From NCBI GenBank assembly GCA_027076245.1, contig JALTKC010000383.1, positions 1-13,914 of the forward strand: a stretch of 13,914 nt of DNA, written 5' to 3'. This stretch comes from Gammaproteobacteria bacterium (GTDB lineage: Bacteria > Pseudomonadota > Gammaproteobacteria > GRL18). Positions 1 to 7,338 of the stretch are shown here, in pieces. The notes below the pieces were generated by a model, which saw nothing but the letters and a program-made list of their open reading frames with translations, was not told the DNA's origin and did no database searches. The translations under genes were made by a program, and so were the position numbers. The number at the start of each line of letters is the position of its first letter. Within the stretch, counting starts at the first letter, position 1.

Positions 1-782
1 GTTACAAAAGCCATAACCGCAATTCCGCAGATCACCAGAATCATGGTAATGACCCGGCCTTCGGTGGTCTGGGGTGTTATATCGCCATAGCCGACGGTGG
101 TTAAGGTGATCAGGGACCAGTACAGACCGTCAAAAAAGGTGACAATCTCACCGCCATCTTCTCTGGCTTCAAAAAAGAAAATGGCTGTGGCTGAGGTGAA
201 CAGGATAAACAGGATAAAAATGGAGATGGTGTAAAATTCAAAGCGTTTTTCTGATAACACCTGAATAAATTTATTATAGCTGTGTACATAACGAAACAGT
301 TTAAACAGGCGGAACAGCAGAAACAGGCGTAAAAAGCGCAGCGGTCTGTAACTGGGGATAATGGCCAGCAGATCAATAATCGCCAGCGGCTGGGTCATAT
401 ATTCCCATTTTACCGCAAGAACTTTTTTCAGAGCTTTCCAGACAGAAAAAGGTCTGCCGATAAACTCATCTTTTTCGTACTGGTCAATAATAATTCGGTG
501 TGACGGGCTGTACAGCCAGAGCCTTAGCAGGTATTCAATCAGAAAAACGGTTACTGCAAACCATTCAAAAACCTGTCCAAACAGCCCCAGATCGTGCCGA
601 ACCTCATAAATAATAAGATAGACACTGGAGACCACCAGGGTGATCATGGCAACATCAAAATAAGGGCGTATTCGGGAACGCGGATTTTCAATCAGATCAT
701 AAAAGAATCCTTTAATCCGCTTATAGCGTTGAGAATCATCAAGCTTATAACAGTATTGAATAATGGCAGAGCTGACAGACAT
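1..782 (-). CDS. Voltage-gated potassium channel (Kv-like ion transporter), 3' end cut by window edge
   Basis: Inner-membrane K+-selective channel of the six-transmembrane voltage-gated family. I translated 260 codons from the ATG at 782 to the left edge; no stop is reached, so the C-terminus is missing. The selectivity filter TTVGYGD (residues 228-234) follows WSLITL and precedes a hydrophobic S6-like helix. Residues 143-165 form an S4 voltage sensor with basic residues every third position (R146, R149, R152, then R158, K161, R164). Hydrophobic segments at about 45-60 and 75-95 fit S1 and S2, and 190-208 fits S5. A hydrophilic N-terminus of about 40 residues precedes S1. The frame stays open upstream, but no ATG, GTG or TTG occurs in frame between 783 and 840, so 782 is the best start; its ribosome binding site is weak. 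It lies 53 bases downstream of the acyltransferase gene and may share its transcript. The family call is firm; gating and physiological role are not visible. Confidence 0.9.
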   Translation of the reverse strand, partial: MSVSSAIIQYCYKLDDSQRYKRIKGFFYDLIENPRSRIRPYFDVAMITLVVSSVYLIIYEVRHDLGLFGQVFEWFAVTVFLIEYLLRLWLYSPSHRIIIDQYEKDEFIGRPFSVWKALKKVLAVKWEYMTQPLAIIDLLAIIPSYRPLRFLRLFLLFRLFKLFRYVHSYNKFIQVLSEKRFEFYTISIFILFILFTSATAIFFFEAREDGGEIVTFFDGLYWSLITLTTVGYGDITPQTTEGRVITMILVICGIAVMAFV

Positions 783-835
783 ACTATAAATATAGCATGT
801 CTGTTCGGGAAATAAACAGAATTTACCGCGACAGG

Positions 836-2587
836 TTAATTTTTGTAAATATAGCGTCTGCGCTTTTTAGGCTTCATTTTGTCTATGGAAAGCAGTATCA
901 GACCATCGATACAATCATTAAACTGGGGATCGATGCTAAAATCAATAAATGTAGAGCCTCTGGATAATCCATGATTTTCACATAGTTCTGTGTATTGCTT
1001 ATACAGTGTGGGAACTTTAACATTCAGGGCATGCAGATAATCATTCAGTCGTTTAAAATTCTGTTCATAATCACCCGTAAATAAATGCTGATACTTATCC
1101 AGTACCAGATAGGGGTGTCTGGCAGTAGCGAGCATCTGACTGGCGCCGAACTGTTGCTGATAAAAGGCCACTAATAGTTGCCGGGCTTCTTCAGGATAGC
1201 CATTACTTAAACTGACCGGTCCCAGCAGGTATTTGATATTGGGATGGGTGCGTAAATATGCGCCAATACCCTGCCAGAGATAATCCAGACTGCGGCGTCC
1301 CCAGTAGCGCGGCTGTACAAAACTGCGTCCCAGTTCCAGAGCCTGTTGTAAATAATTATCCATGGGGGCGTTAAAGTGAAATAATGTACTGCTGTAAAGT
1401 CCATTTGTGCCATAGCGTTTAATAATACTTTGACAATCACCCAGCCGGTAGGAACCGACAATTTCCAGATCCCGATCATCCCATAGTACAATGTGCTGGT
1501 AATAAGTATCAAACTTATCAATGTCGGTGTTGCTGCCGGTGCCTTCTTCTACAGCTCGAAAAGACAGTTCTCTCAGTCGTCCGATTTCATGTATAACAGG
1601 AGAGTCGGCCTGAAACTGATATAGGAATATTTTTTTTCCATCGGTAGTTTCCCCCAGTTGTTCAGACTCATAAAGCGCTTTTTTCAGTGCTTTTCTGTCA
1701 ACAGGATGAACGATGGTTTCAATGGTTTCAAACAGTATTTTGTCTTTTTTTATTTTCTTTTTATTCAGCTGGTAAATATGTTTTCTGAAACGTTTAGCCA
1801 GTGCGCTTTTATCCAGATTAAGTTTTTTAATACTTTTATAAAGTATGGGTTTGCCTATGTGGAAGTTTATCTCATAGTTGTTTTTGTTAAACATTTCATG
1901 AGACAGCATCATTGTACCCAGCGGTTTGTAAATGGATGATAAACCATAAAACAGGGCTGAGTTTTTGGCTTCTATATAAACAGGCAAGATAGGCGCCGCG
2001 GTTTTTTCGGCCAGTTTTAAGAAGCCTTTTTTCCATTTGCCATCCCTGACACCATCCGGTGAAATTCTGGACACTTCACCGGCAGGAAAAATAATTAAGG
2101 CTTCTTCATGGCTTAAGCATTTAAGCATGTGTTTATAATTTTTTTTATGCTTAAGCAGGGCCTTGCCATCCTCCGAAAAATTATCAACGGATAAGAACAG
2201 ACTGCTTAAAGGTTCAATCTGTGCTAATAAATCATTGGTTACAATTTTAACATCGGGTCGTATGCTGTAAATTAATTTTAATAATGCCAGCCCATCCAGA
2301 GAGCCGATAGGGTGGTTGGCGACAATAATCAGCCGGCCTTCAGCCGGAATTCTGGAAAAGGATGAGTTGCTGACACGATAGGAAAAGTTAAAATATTCCA
2401 GGGCTTTGTCTATAAAGGAAAACCCTCTAAGATGTTGATGGGTTTCAATAAAATAATTAATTTCATCTTCATGCGTGAGGAACTTTATCATTCGATAAAT
2501 AAATTCAGAGCCGGGTTTGTCTTTAATTCCGGGAAAGCGATTACTTATAACTTTTTGTGAATCAATCATTTTTTTATTTCCAGTCAT
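836..2587 (-). CDS. olsF: OlsF-like bifunctional acyltransferase: N-terminal PlsC-like domain plus C-terminal GNAT-type N-acyltransferase
   Basis: The 583-residue protein has two acyltransferase halves. Residues about 60-260 are lysophospholipid-acyltransferase (PlsC/OlsA-like): NHPIGSLDG at 91-99 is block I, with His and Asp separated by five residues, and FPAGEVSR at 167-174 is block III. Residues about 320-450 resemble the OlsB/Acetyltransf_5 (GNAT) family, with IGRLRELSFRAVEEGTG around 335-351 and the ELGRSFV / YWGRRSLDYLWQGIG stretch near 417-442. This order matches OlsF, described in Serratia proteamaculans, which makes ornithine lipid by N-acylating ornithine with a 3-hydroxyacyl chain and then O-acylating the product. 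The assignment rests on architecture and remembered motifs; another amino-acid lipid is possible. The protein is very basic around 250-285 and at the C-terminus (KPKKRRR), consistent with membrane association. ATG at 2587 is the longest start. ATG at 2569 (residue 7) is preceded by TGGAAA at suitable spacing and may be the true one. Confidence 0.75.
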   Translation of the reverse strand: MTGNKKMIDSQKVISNRFPGIKDKPGSEFIYRMIKFLTHEDEINYFIETHQHLRGFSFIDKALEYFNFSYRVSNSSFSRIPAEGRLIIVANHPIGSLDGLALLKLIYSIRPDVKIVTNDLLAQIEPLSSLFLSVDNFSEDGKALLKHKKNYKHMLKCLSHEEALIIFPAGEVSRISPDGVRDGKWKKGFLKLAEKTAAPILPVYIEAKNSALFYGLSSIYKPLGTMMLSHEMFNKNNYEINFHIGKPILYKSIKKLNLDKSALAKRFRKHIYQLNKKKIKKDKILFETIETIVHPVDRKALKKALYESEQLGETTDGKKIFLYQFQADSPVIHEIGRLRELSFRAVEEGTGSNTDIDKFDTYYQHIVLWDDRDLEIVGSYRLGDCQSIIKRYGTNGLYSSTLFHFNAPMDNYLQQALELGRSFVQPRYWGRRSLDYLWQGIGAYLRTHPNIKYLLGPVSLSNGYPEEARQLLVAFYQQQFGASQMLATARHPYLVLDKYQHLFTGDYEQNFKRLNDYLHALNVKVPTLYKQYTELCENHGLSRGSTFIDFSIDPQFNDCIDGLILLSIDKMKPKKRRRYIYKN

Positions 2588-2756
2588 TATATAAGCTGAT
2601 TATAAAAGCCTTTTTTTTCATCTGGATGTCATTTTTATGAAGTTTTTATAACAATGGCTAACAATTGATGGATTCATGGAAGTGTCATATCTTTATGTTA
2701 CATTTTTAAGCTGGTTTCAGTAAAAATTATTAACAATCAAAACAGGACAGAGGGAT
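2588..2756. promoter_or_regulatory. Divergent intergenic promoter region between acyltransferase and M14 peptidase genes
   Basis: This AT-rich 169-base spacer must carry promoters for both directions. On the minus strand a perfect TATAAT lies at 2604-2599, but I find no good -35 at normal spacing. If used, its transcript would begin close to 2592, favouring the ATG at 2569 over 2587. The plus-strand candidate is listed separately. TGTCAT occurs twice (2627-2632 and 2683-2688) without a clean 11-base tandem partner. Confidence 0.5.
2665..2693 (+). promoter_or_regulatory. Candidate sigma70 promoter for the M14 peptidase / hydrolase pair
   Basis: TTGATG (2665-2670) and TATCTT (2688-2693) are separated by 17 bases, matching the -35 and -10 consensus at four of six positions each. 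The transcript would start near 2700, giving a leader of about 57 bases before the TTG start codon. Identified by eye only. Confidence 0.35.
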
Positions 2757-2759
2757 TTG
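2744..2759 (+). promoter_or_regulatory. Ribosome binding site that decides the TTG start of the M14 peptidase
   Basis: AGGACAGAGGGA (2744-2755) is a purine-rich Shine-Dalgarno stretch. Its AGGA is nine bases before the TTG at 2757-2759, while the AGGGA part is too close to serve. No ATG lies between the upstream in-frame stop (2721) and this TTG; a second TTG at 2781 is the only nearby alternative. Confidence 0.55.
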
Positions 2760-3821
2760 TACAGGGACAGAAACACAGAATTGTTTAAGCGGATACCTGA
2801 GTTAGCAGAGCTTGAAACTATTATTAAAGAAGCCAGAGAAACAGGATGTCCGATAGAAGTAACAACGCTTGCAGAACCGGTAACCCGACAGAGAATAGCT
2901 TTGCCGGTTTACTGTCTGACCATGGGTAGTCAACAGGCTGATGTGCCGGCTTTAGGTTTTATTGCCGGAGTACATGGTATAGAACGTATTGGTACACAGA
3001 TCCTGATAGCTTATATCAGAACACTGCTAAAAACCCTGCAGTGGGACAGCAATATACAAGCTCTTTTGCAACATATTCAACTGGTTTTTATCCCCATTGT
3101 GAATCCTGTAGGAATGTGGCAAAACAGCCGGTGCAACGGGCAGGGTGTTGATTTAATGCGTAATGCGCCGGTTGAGGCTGTTGATGGCGGCAGTTTTTTA
3201 GTAGCCGGGCATCGTATTACCCGGTATCTTCCCTGGTATCGGGGCGGCCTGCGGCAGCCTATGGAGCCTGAGAATCAGGCGGTTATAAAAATAATAAAAC
3301 AACAGTTTTATGGTCGTCCGTTAAGTATCATACTGGATTGTCACTCCGGTTTCGGACTTAAGGATCGGATCTGGTTTCCTTATGCCAGAAGCCGGGAGCC
3401 GGCCAGTCGCCTGGGCTATTTTTTTCAGTTAAGAGAATTATTTATTCAGACATACCCAAATCATAATTATTATGAGTTTGAACCTCAGTCTCTGCAATAT
3501 TGCACACATGGTGATTTATGGGATTATGCTTATGACATGGCTGAGCGGGACTATAAACAACCGTTTTTGCCGCTGACACTGGAAATGGGATCCTGGTCCT
3601 GGGTAAAAAAGAACCCGCGTCAGCTGCTTCGTTATCATGGTATATTTAATCCCGTTTTGCCGCATCGCCAGCAACGGGTATTACGCAGACACCTGATTCT
3701 TTTTGATTTTCTAATGAAATTATGCAGCAGTTATCAACAATGGCAGCCGGATACTGAGACAGAGCAGAACTATTATCAACGTGCTGTGGCTAAATGGTAT
3801 GGTCAAAAAGACATAACATGA
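2757..3821 (+). CDS. M14-family zinc carboxypeptidase-like protein, TTG start
   Basis: Predicted zinc-dependent metallopeptidase or amidohydrolase of the M14 (carboxypeptidase A / DUF2817-like) superfamily, 354 residues. The catalytic set is visible: HGIE with H73 and E76 as the HxxE zinc ligands, DCHSG with H196 as the third ligand, LTLEMG with E276 as the catalytic glutamate, and GVDLMRN with R135 in place of the usual substrate-binding Asn-Arg. NPVG before that arginine is also family-typical. No signal peptide is evident, so it is probably cytoplasmic. The start is TTG at 2757: the frame closes upstream at TAA 2721-2723 with no ATG between, and AGGA at 2744-2747 sits nine bases ahead. The stop overlaps the next gene's start as ATGA (3818-3821), implying translational coupling. 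The substrate is unknown; M14 relatives cut C-terminal residues or remove acyl groups from amino acids. Confidence 0.82.
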   Translation: MYRDRNTELFKRIPELAELETIIKEARETGCPIEVTTLAEPVTRQRIALPVYCLTMGSQQADVPALGFIAGVHGIERIGTQILIAYIRTLLKTLQWDSNIQALLQHIQLVFIPIVNPVGMWQNSRCNGQGVDLMRNAPVEAVDGGSFLVAGHRITRYLPWYRGGLRQPMEPENQAVIKIIKQQFYGRPLSIILDCHSGFGLKDRIWFPYARSREPASRLGYFFQLRELFIQTYPNHNYYEFEPQSLQYCTHGDLWDYAYDMAERDYKQPFLPLTLEMGSWSWVKKNPRQLLRYHGIFNPVLPHRQQRVLRRHLILFDFLMKLCSSYQQWQPDTETEQNYYQRAVAKWYGQKDIT

Positions 3822-4567
3822 CGAATAACTGGATATTTTTACGGGGACTGGGGCGAGACAGTCGCCACTGGGGTATGTTTACAGAACTGTTTAAAAGCCA
3901 TTTTCCAACGGCCCGTGTTTATTGTCTGGATTTACCGGGCAGCGGTCGCTTTGCCCATCAAACCTGTCCGATGGATATGGCTTTAATTGTAGAACACCTT
4001 GAACAACAGTGGCGCTCGGTGCAGCCGGAACAGTCGGCTAATATACTGGCATTGTCCATGGGCGGCATGGCCGCTTTACAATGGCAGCAACAATATCCTA
4101 AGAGTATTGAGTCATTGGTTTTGATGAACATCAGTTCCCGTTTGTCTCCGTTCTATGAGCGTTTGAACTACCGGGCTTATAAGACGTTACTGAGTCTGTT
4201 CCTGGCTTCGGTAGAAAAAAAAGAGCAGATGATCATTCAGCTTACCTCTAACCTGTACCCTTACCGAAGTCAGCTATTAAAACAATGGACGGCGTTTGCC
4301 CTGGATAATCCGGTCAGAGGAAACAACCTGTTCCGGCAGCTGGTGGCTGCCTCGGGCTTTAATATTAGTGCTGACAAACCTGAACGACCGATACTTATTT
4401 TAAATTCACTGCAGGACAGACTGGTCAGTTTTCACTGTTCAGAGCGCATTGCTGAACGATGGAAGATAAAAGTGAACAGTCATCCAGCCGCGGGACATGA
4501 TTTGACACTGGATGCGCCTCTCTGGGTGACAGAGCAGATAAAAGACTGGCGTAACAAGCGGTTATAA
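3818..4567 (+). CDS. Alpha/beta hydrolase fold protein
   Basis: Serine hydrolase of the alpha/beta fold, 249 residues from the ATG at 3818. The triad is visible: nucleophile S80 in LALSMGG (the elbow, with Ala in place of the first Gly), D200 in SLQDRLV and H227 in AAGHDLTLD. RGLGRDSRHW (9-18) forms the oxyanion-hole loop and DLPGSG (38-43) follows strand 4, as in esterases and BioH-like enzymes. A start at 3794 would give 257 residues, but ATG at 3818 overlaps the preceding stop as ATGA, the classic coupled arrangement. The helical cap at about 110-180 is of ordinary size. No signal peptide is seen. Cotranscription with the M14 peptidase suggests the two act on the same ester- or amide-containing substrate, but the substrate is not visible. 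Confidence 0.85.
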   Translation: MTNNWIFLRGLGRDSRHWGMFTELFKSHFPTARVYCLDLPGSGRFAHQTCPMDMALIVEHLEQQWRSVQPEQSANILALSMGGMAALQWQQQYPKSIESLVLMNISSRLSPFYERLNYRAYKTLLSLFLASVEKKEQMIIQLTSNLYPYRSQLLKQWTAFALDNPVRGNNLFRQLVAASGFNISADKPERPILILNSLQDRLVSFHCSERIAERWKIKVNSHPAAGHDLTLDAPLWVTEQIKDWRNKRL

Positions 4568-4591
4568 ACAGATTTAAAAAATAAATGCTGT
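4568..4591. terminator. Possible weak terminator hairpin in the convergent gap
   Basis: ACAG-ATTTA (4568-4576) can pair with TAAAT-(G)-CTGT (4582-4591) around an AAAAA loop, and GTTTTG follows on the plus strand. The stem is AT-rich with one bulge, so it would be weak. Its place between two converging genes is where a terminator is expected. Confidence 0.3.
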
Positions 4592-4614
4592 GTTTTGTAA
4601 CGACTCAGTGTACT

Positions 4615-7338
4615 TTAACCGTGTCTGCTTTTTAAACCAGTCGCCTGCTGAAACTGTTCCATAATATAGTCTGCCTGATATTGTTTTTCCTGACTGCGCT
4701 TTAGTGCGTTATGACGGTACTGATTACGATCGGAGCGGGTAAAATAATAAATAATGGCTTTGGCTATATCATCAATATCTTTGGCCAGAAAACCGTTTTT
4801 TTTATGTTGAATTATGTCTTTCGGACCTTTCACTTTATAAGCCACTACCGGCATACCATAACTGAAAGCTTCCAGAATGACATTGCCAAAAGTATCAAAG
4901 CGGGAAGGAAACACAAACAGATCCAGATGGGTATAGAGTTTGGCCAGATGCTTTTGATCCACCCAGCCTAAAAATGTGGCTTCCGGCAGTTTTTTTCTGA
5001 GTGTGTACTCAGCCGGGCCGGTTCCGGCAATGACCAGCCGGATATCCGGTATTTTCTTTTTTACTTTTTTTATAATATTAGGCAGTTCAAGAATGCCTTT
5101 TTCCTGACTTAACCGACCAGCATACAATAATACCGGTTCTGACTTGTCTGCGGACAGTTTAAGTTTTTCCAGAAACCTGTGGATGTTAATATGTGCGGCC
5201 GATTTTTCAGGTTTTTTAACCCAGTGAGCTGTCTGATGAATATGGGTTTCAGGGATTTGCATTTCATGCCCGGCCAGCCATTTTTTATGGTCACTGTTCA
5301 GTACAAAAATACCGTCAAACTGCCGGTAGAAAAAACGTAAAACTCTGCGGATCCTGTCCTGTTCAAAGGCCGTTAAACGGGTGCTGTGGTGAATATATTC
5401 AAGCCAGTCCGTATGCATATAAAAATAGCAGGGAACATTAAAACTGTATTTCAGTAATAAGGCGATTAAGCCCATGGGGGCTTCGGTAGAACAGATGATT
5501 CGGTCATACTCGCCCTGATAGAAAATGTTTTTTATTTCCAGTATATCGGGGATGTGGAAAGTCTGCTCACCCAGTGAATTAAAAGAAAGGCTGTTTAAAG
5601 GACGTACCACATGCAGATGTTTATCCGCCTGAGCGTCAGGATGACAAACCAGAAAATCAATATCCAGTTTCTGTTCCTGAATGGCTTTCAGATTGAGTTG
5701 TAAAATACTGGATACACCATTTCGGTCAAACAGGGTATCGGTTAACCAGAGGGCTTTTTTGGGATGCTCAGATTGCCCCAGTTGATCGGAAAACTGATTT
5801 AGAAAGCTGCGGTTCTGATACAGCAACCGGGTGCTGGTCATGAGTGAAGCGGCCAGCATAATGGCGACCAACACAGGGAAGGATAATTCATCAAACAGTC
5901 TGGCAATATTAACATGACTCATGGTGTCATTATCTGAGTGTTTAGCTGATGATAATTCATCATAAAAGATGGCTCGGAGCTGACTGGGAATTTCAAATTG
6001 CCGGGCAATTTCTTCAGTGCTCAGACGGGCAATAGAAAAATTATTTGAATTCTGCTTAAACTGCTTTTTAAGTCTTTTAATAATCAGTATGTTCAGTTGT
6101 CGAAATAAATCGGCAATGGATTCATCGCTTGCTCTGATAAAGTGTTTACAGGTTTTCTGACGGGACTGGGCGATACTGTTCAGATGTTTAATAGCAAAAC
6201 GGTAATCTTTGGCAATATGCCAGCGAAACAGTTTATTCATTTTTTTGCCGGTCAGGGCATTATGCACAAACTTAAAAAACATCTGGGTTTTGCCATGGCG
6301 CTTTAATTCCAGAATAAAATTACTCAGTGCAAAACAGGCCAGTTTGTCGTTGCTGCTGCCATTATGAAACAAAATTCTTAACAGTCCCGGATCCTGCATT
6401 TTAGTCGCGACCTGAGCAAAGTAATCCATTAAGGCAATATTGAGCTTCTGGTTTTCATAGATAGAGCCATAAGGCGCAATGCGGCCTTCTTGAATGGCTT
6501 CCAATGCAAGTTCCGAACGACTGCTGGTTTTCAGACGCTGTTCCAGTTCGGGGACATAAAGCCAGGAGCCGCATTCACCGGCAAAGATGCCCATATGATC
6601 ATCAGAACCTCCGGTTAAAATTTTGGGTTTGTTAATATCAACACCGAAATTGTCCGGATTGATTTTATGTTTTCTGGCATAATCTTCACACTGCTCAGGA
6701 GTAATGCTTTGTACCCATTTAAGAGTCAGATGATTTTGCCAGTAGTCACGTTGTCCGTTCATGACTTCAAAACGCTCAAACAATAAGGCAAATTTTTCAA
6801 AAAAACCGGTATCAAAAGCTTTGTTTCGGGTATAAAAATACAATGGGTGTGCCAGTGAGACTGGAATATTGTGCTCCGCGGCATAGCTGAGAAATTTGTA
6901 AATATTATGACGCTTATGATTGAGTTTTATTTCCTGTGCGGGCGTAAAGCCATAACTCAATACATGAACATATAACTGATTTTCAGGGAAGAAACAGGTA
7001 AATTCTGCACCGCTGAGTATATCAAATCCGGCATCTTTCAGGTTCCAGCAGGAACGGGCATTATTATGGTTGGTTATTGTAAAAGCAGAGCATTGATTAT
7101 GTTTAAGTACCTTAATCAGTTTATCGGTTTTTAACCAGGTTTCAGGCAGGCCTAAAATTCTTCCCCATAACTCATCAGGCTCATCACTATTATGATCATG
7201 GCAATGTAAATCCATTTTCAGGCAGTCCCTGCGTAAATATTGCTCCGATTGTTTTAAAAGAAAAGCCGTGTATTCCTGACGGATCTGTTTTCTAAAGGAA
7301 GCCTGAACAGCAGGCTTATGCTGATACGGGGTGTTCAT
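4615..7338 (-). CDS. PHP-domain phosphoesterase fused to GT4 glycosyltransferase
   Basis: Two catalytic domains in one protein of about 907 residues. The N-terminal PHP metal-dependent phosphoesterase domain (about 40-270) shows DLHCHDHNSD (H45, H47), TITNHNNA (H91), GAEF (E112), an SLAHPL histidine and GGSDDHMG (D247, H248), which together form the usual PHP metal site. A helical middle (about 270-525) has a hydrophobic stretch near 486-505 that could touch the membrane. The C-terminal GT4 (GT-B fold) domain from about 528 has LLYAGRLSQEKG (G741-G748, the donor phosphate loop) and a donor-site motif in which D815 replaces the first Glu of the usual E-x7-E, ending at E823. GT4 enzymes move sugars from nucleotide donors to lipids, glycans or small molecules; the acceptor here is unknown. 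ATG at 7338 overlaps the upstream gene by 23 bases. ATG at 7389 (924 residues) is possible, but the extra 17 residues look non-conserved. No strong ribosome site supports either, so coupling to the upstream gene is likely. Confidence 0.85.
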   Translation of the reverse strand: MNTPYQHKPAVQASFRKQIRQEYTAFLLKQSEQYLRRDCLKMDLHCHDHNSDEPDELWGRILGLPETWLKTDKLIKVLKHNQCSAFTITNHNNARSCWNLKDAGFDILSGAEFTCFFPENQLYVHVLSYGFTPAQEIKLNHKRHNIYKFLSYAAEHNIPVSLAHPLYFYTRNKAFDTGFFEKFALLFERFEVMNGQRDYWQNHLTLKWVQSITPEQCEDYARKHKINPDNFGVDINKPKILTGGSDDHMGIFAGECGSWLYVPELEQRLKTSSRSELALEAIQEGRIAPYGSIYENQKLNIALMDYFAQVATKMQDPGLLRILFHNGSSNDKLACFALSNFILELKRHGKTQMFFKFVHNALTGKKMNKLFRWHIAKDYRFAIKHLNSIAQSRQKTCKHFIRASDESIADLFRQLNILIIKRLKKQFKQNSNNFSIARLSTEEIARQFEIPSQLRAIFYDELSSAKHSDNDTMSHVNIARLFDELSFPVLVAIMLAASLMTSTRLLYQNRSFLNQFSDQLGQSEHPKKALWLTDTLFDRNGVSSILQLNLKAIQEQKLDIDFLVCHPDAQADKHLHVVRPLNSLSFNSLGEQTFHIPDILEIKNIFYQGEYDRIICSTEAPMGLIALLLKYSFNVPCYFYMHTDWLEYIHHSTRLTAFEQDRIRRVLRFFYRQFDGIFVLNSDHKKWLAGHEMQIPETHIHQTAHWVKKPEKSAAHINIHRFLEKLKLSADKSEPVLLYAGRLSQEKGILELPNIIKKVKKKIPDIRLVIAGTGPAEYTLRKKLPEATFLGWVDQKHLAKLYTHLDLFVFPSRFDTFGNVILEAFSYGMPVVAYKVKGPKDIIQHKKNGFLAKDIDDIAKAIIYYFTRSDRNQYRHNALKRSQEKQYQADYIMEQFQQATGLKSRHG

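Noticed and set aside
361..815. Two plus-strand frames (361-609 and 594-815) and a minus frame (110-376) at the left end
   Set aside because: All are shadows of the K+ channel gene, which is open from 782 through the left edge in another minus-strand frame.
800..820. TCTGTT / AACAGA inverted repeat after the OlsF-like gene
   Set aside because: The stem is six bases, only two of them G-C, with a nine-base loop and no T-run on the minus strand, too weak to call a terminator.
2626..2703. Pho-box-like TGTCAT copies (2627-2632, 2683-2688) and TGTTAC (2696-2701)
   Set aside because: PhoB boxes need 7-base units repeating every 11 bases. The nearby second units are either 13 bases away or match at only three of seven positions.
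3794..3817. Upstream ATG (3794) for the alpha/beta hydrolase
   Set aside because: It would add eight residues inside the preceding gene with no ribosome site, while ATG 3818 forms a coupled ATGA overlap.
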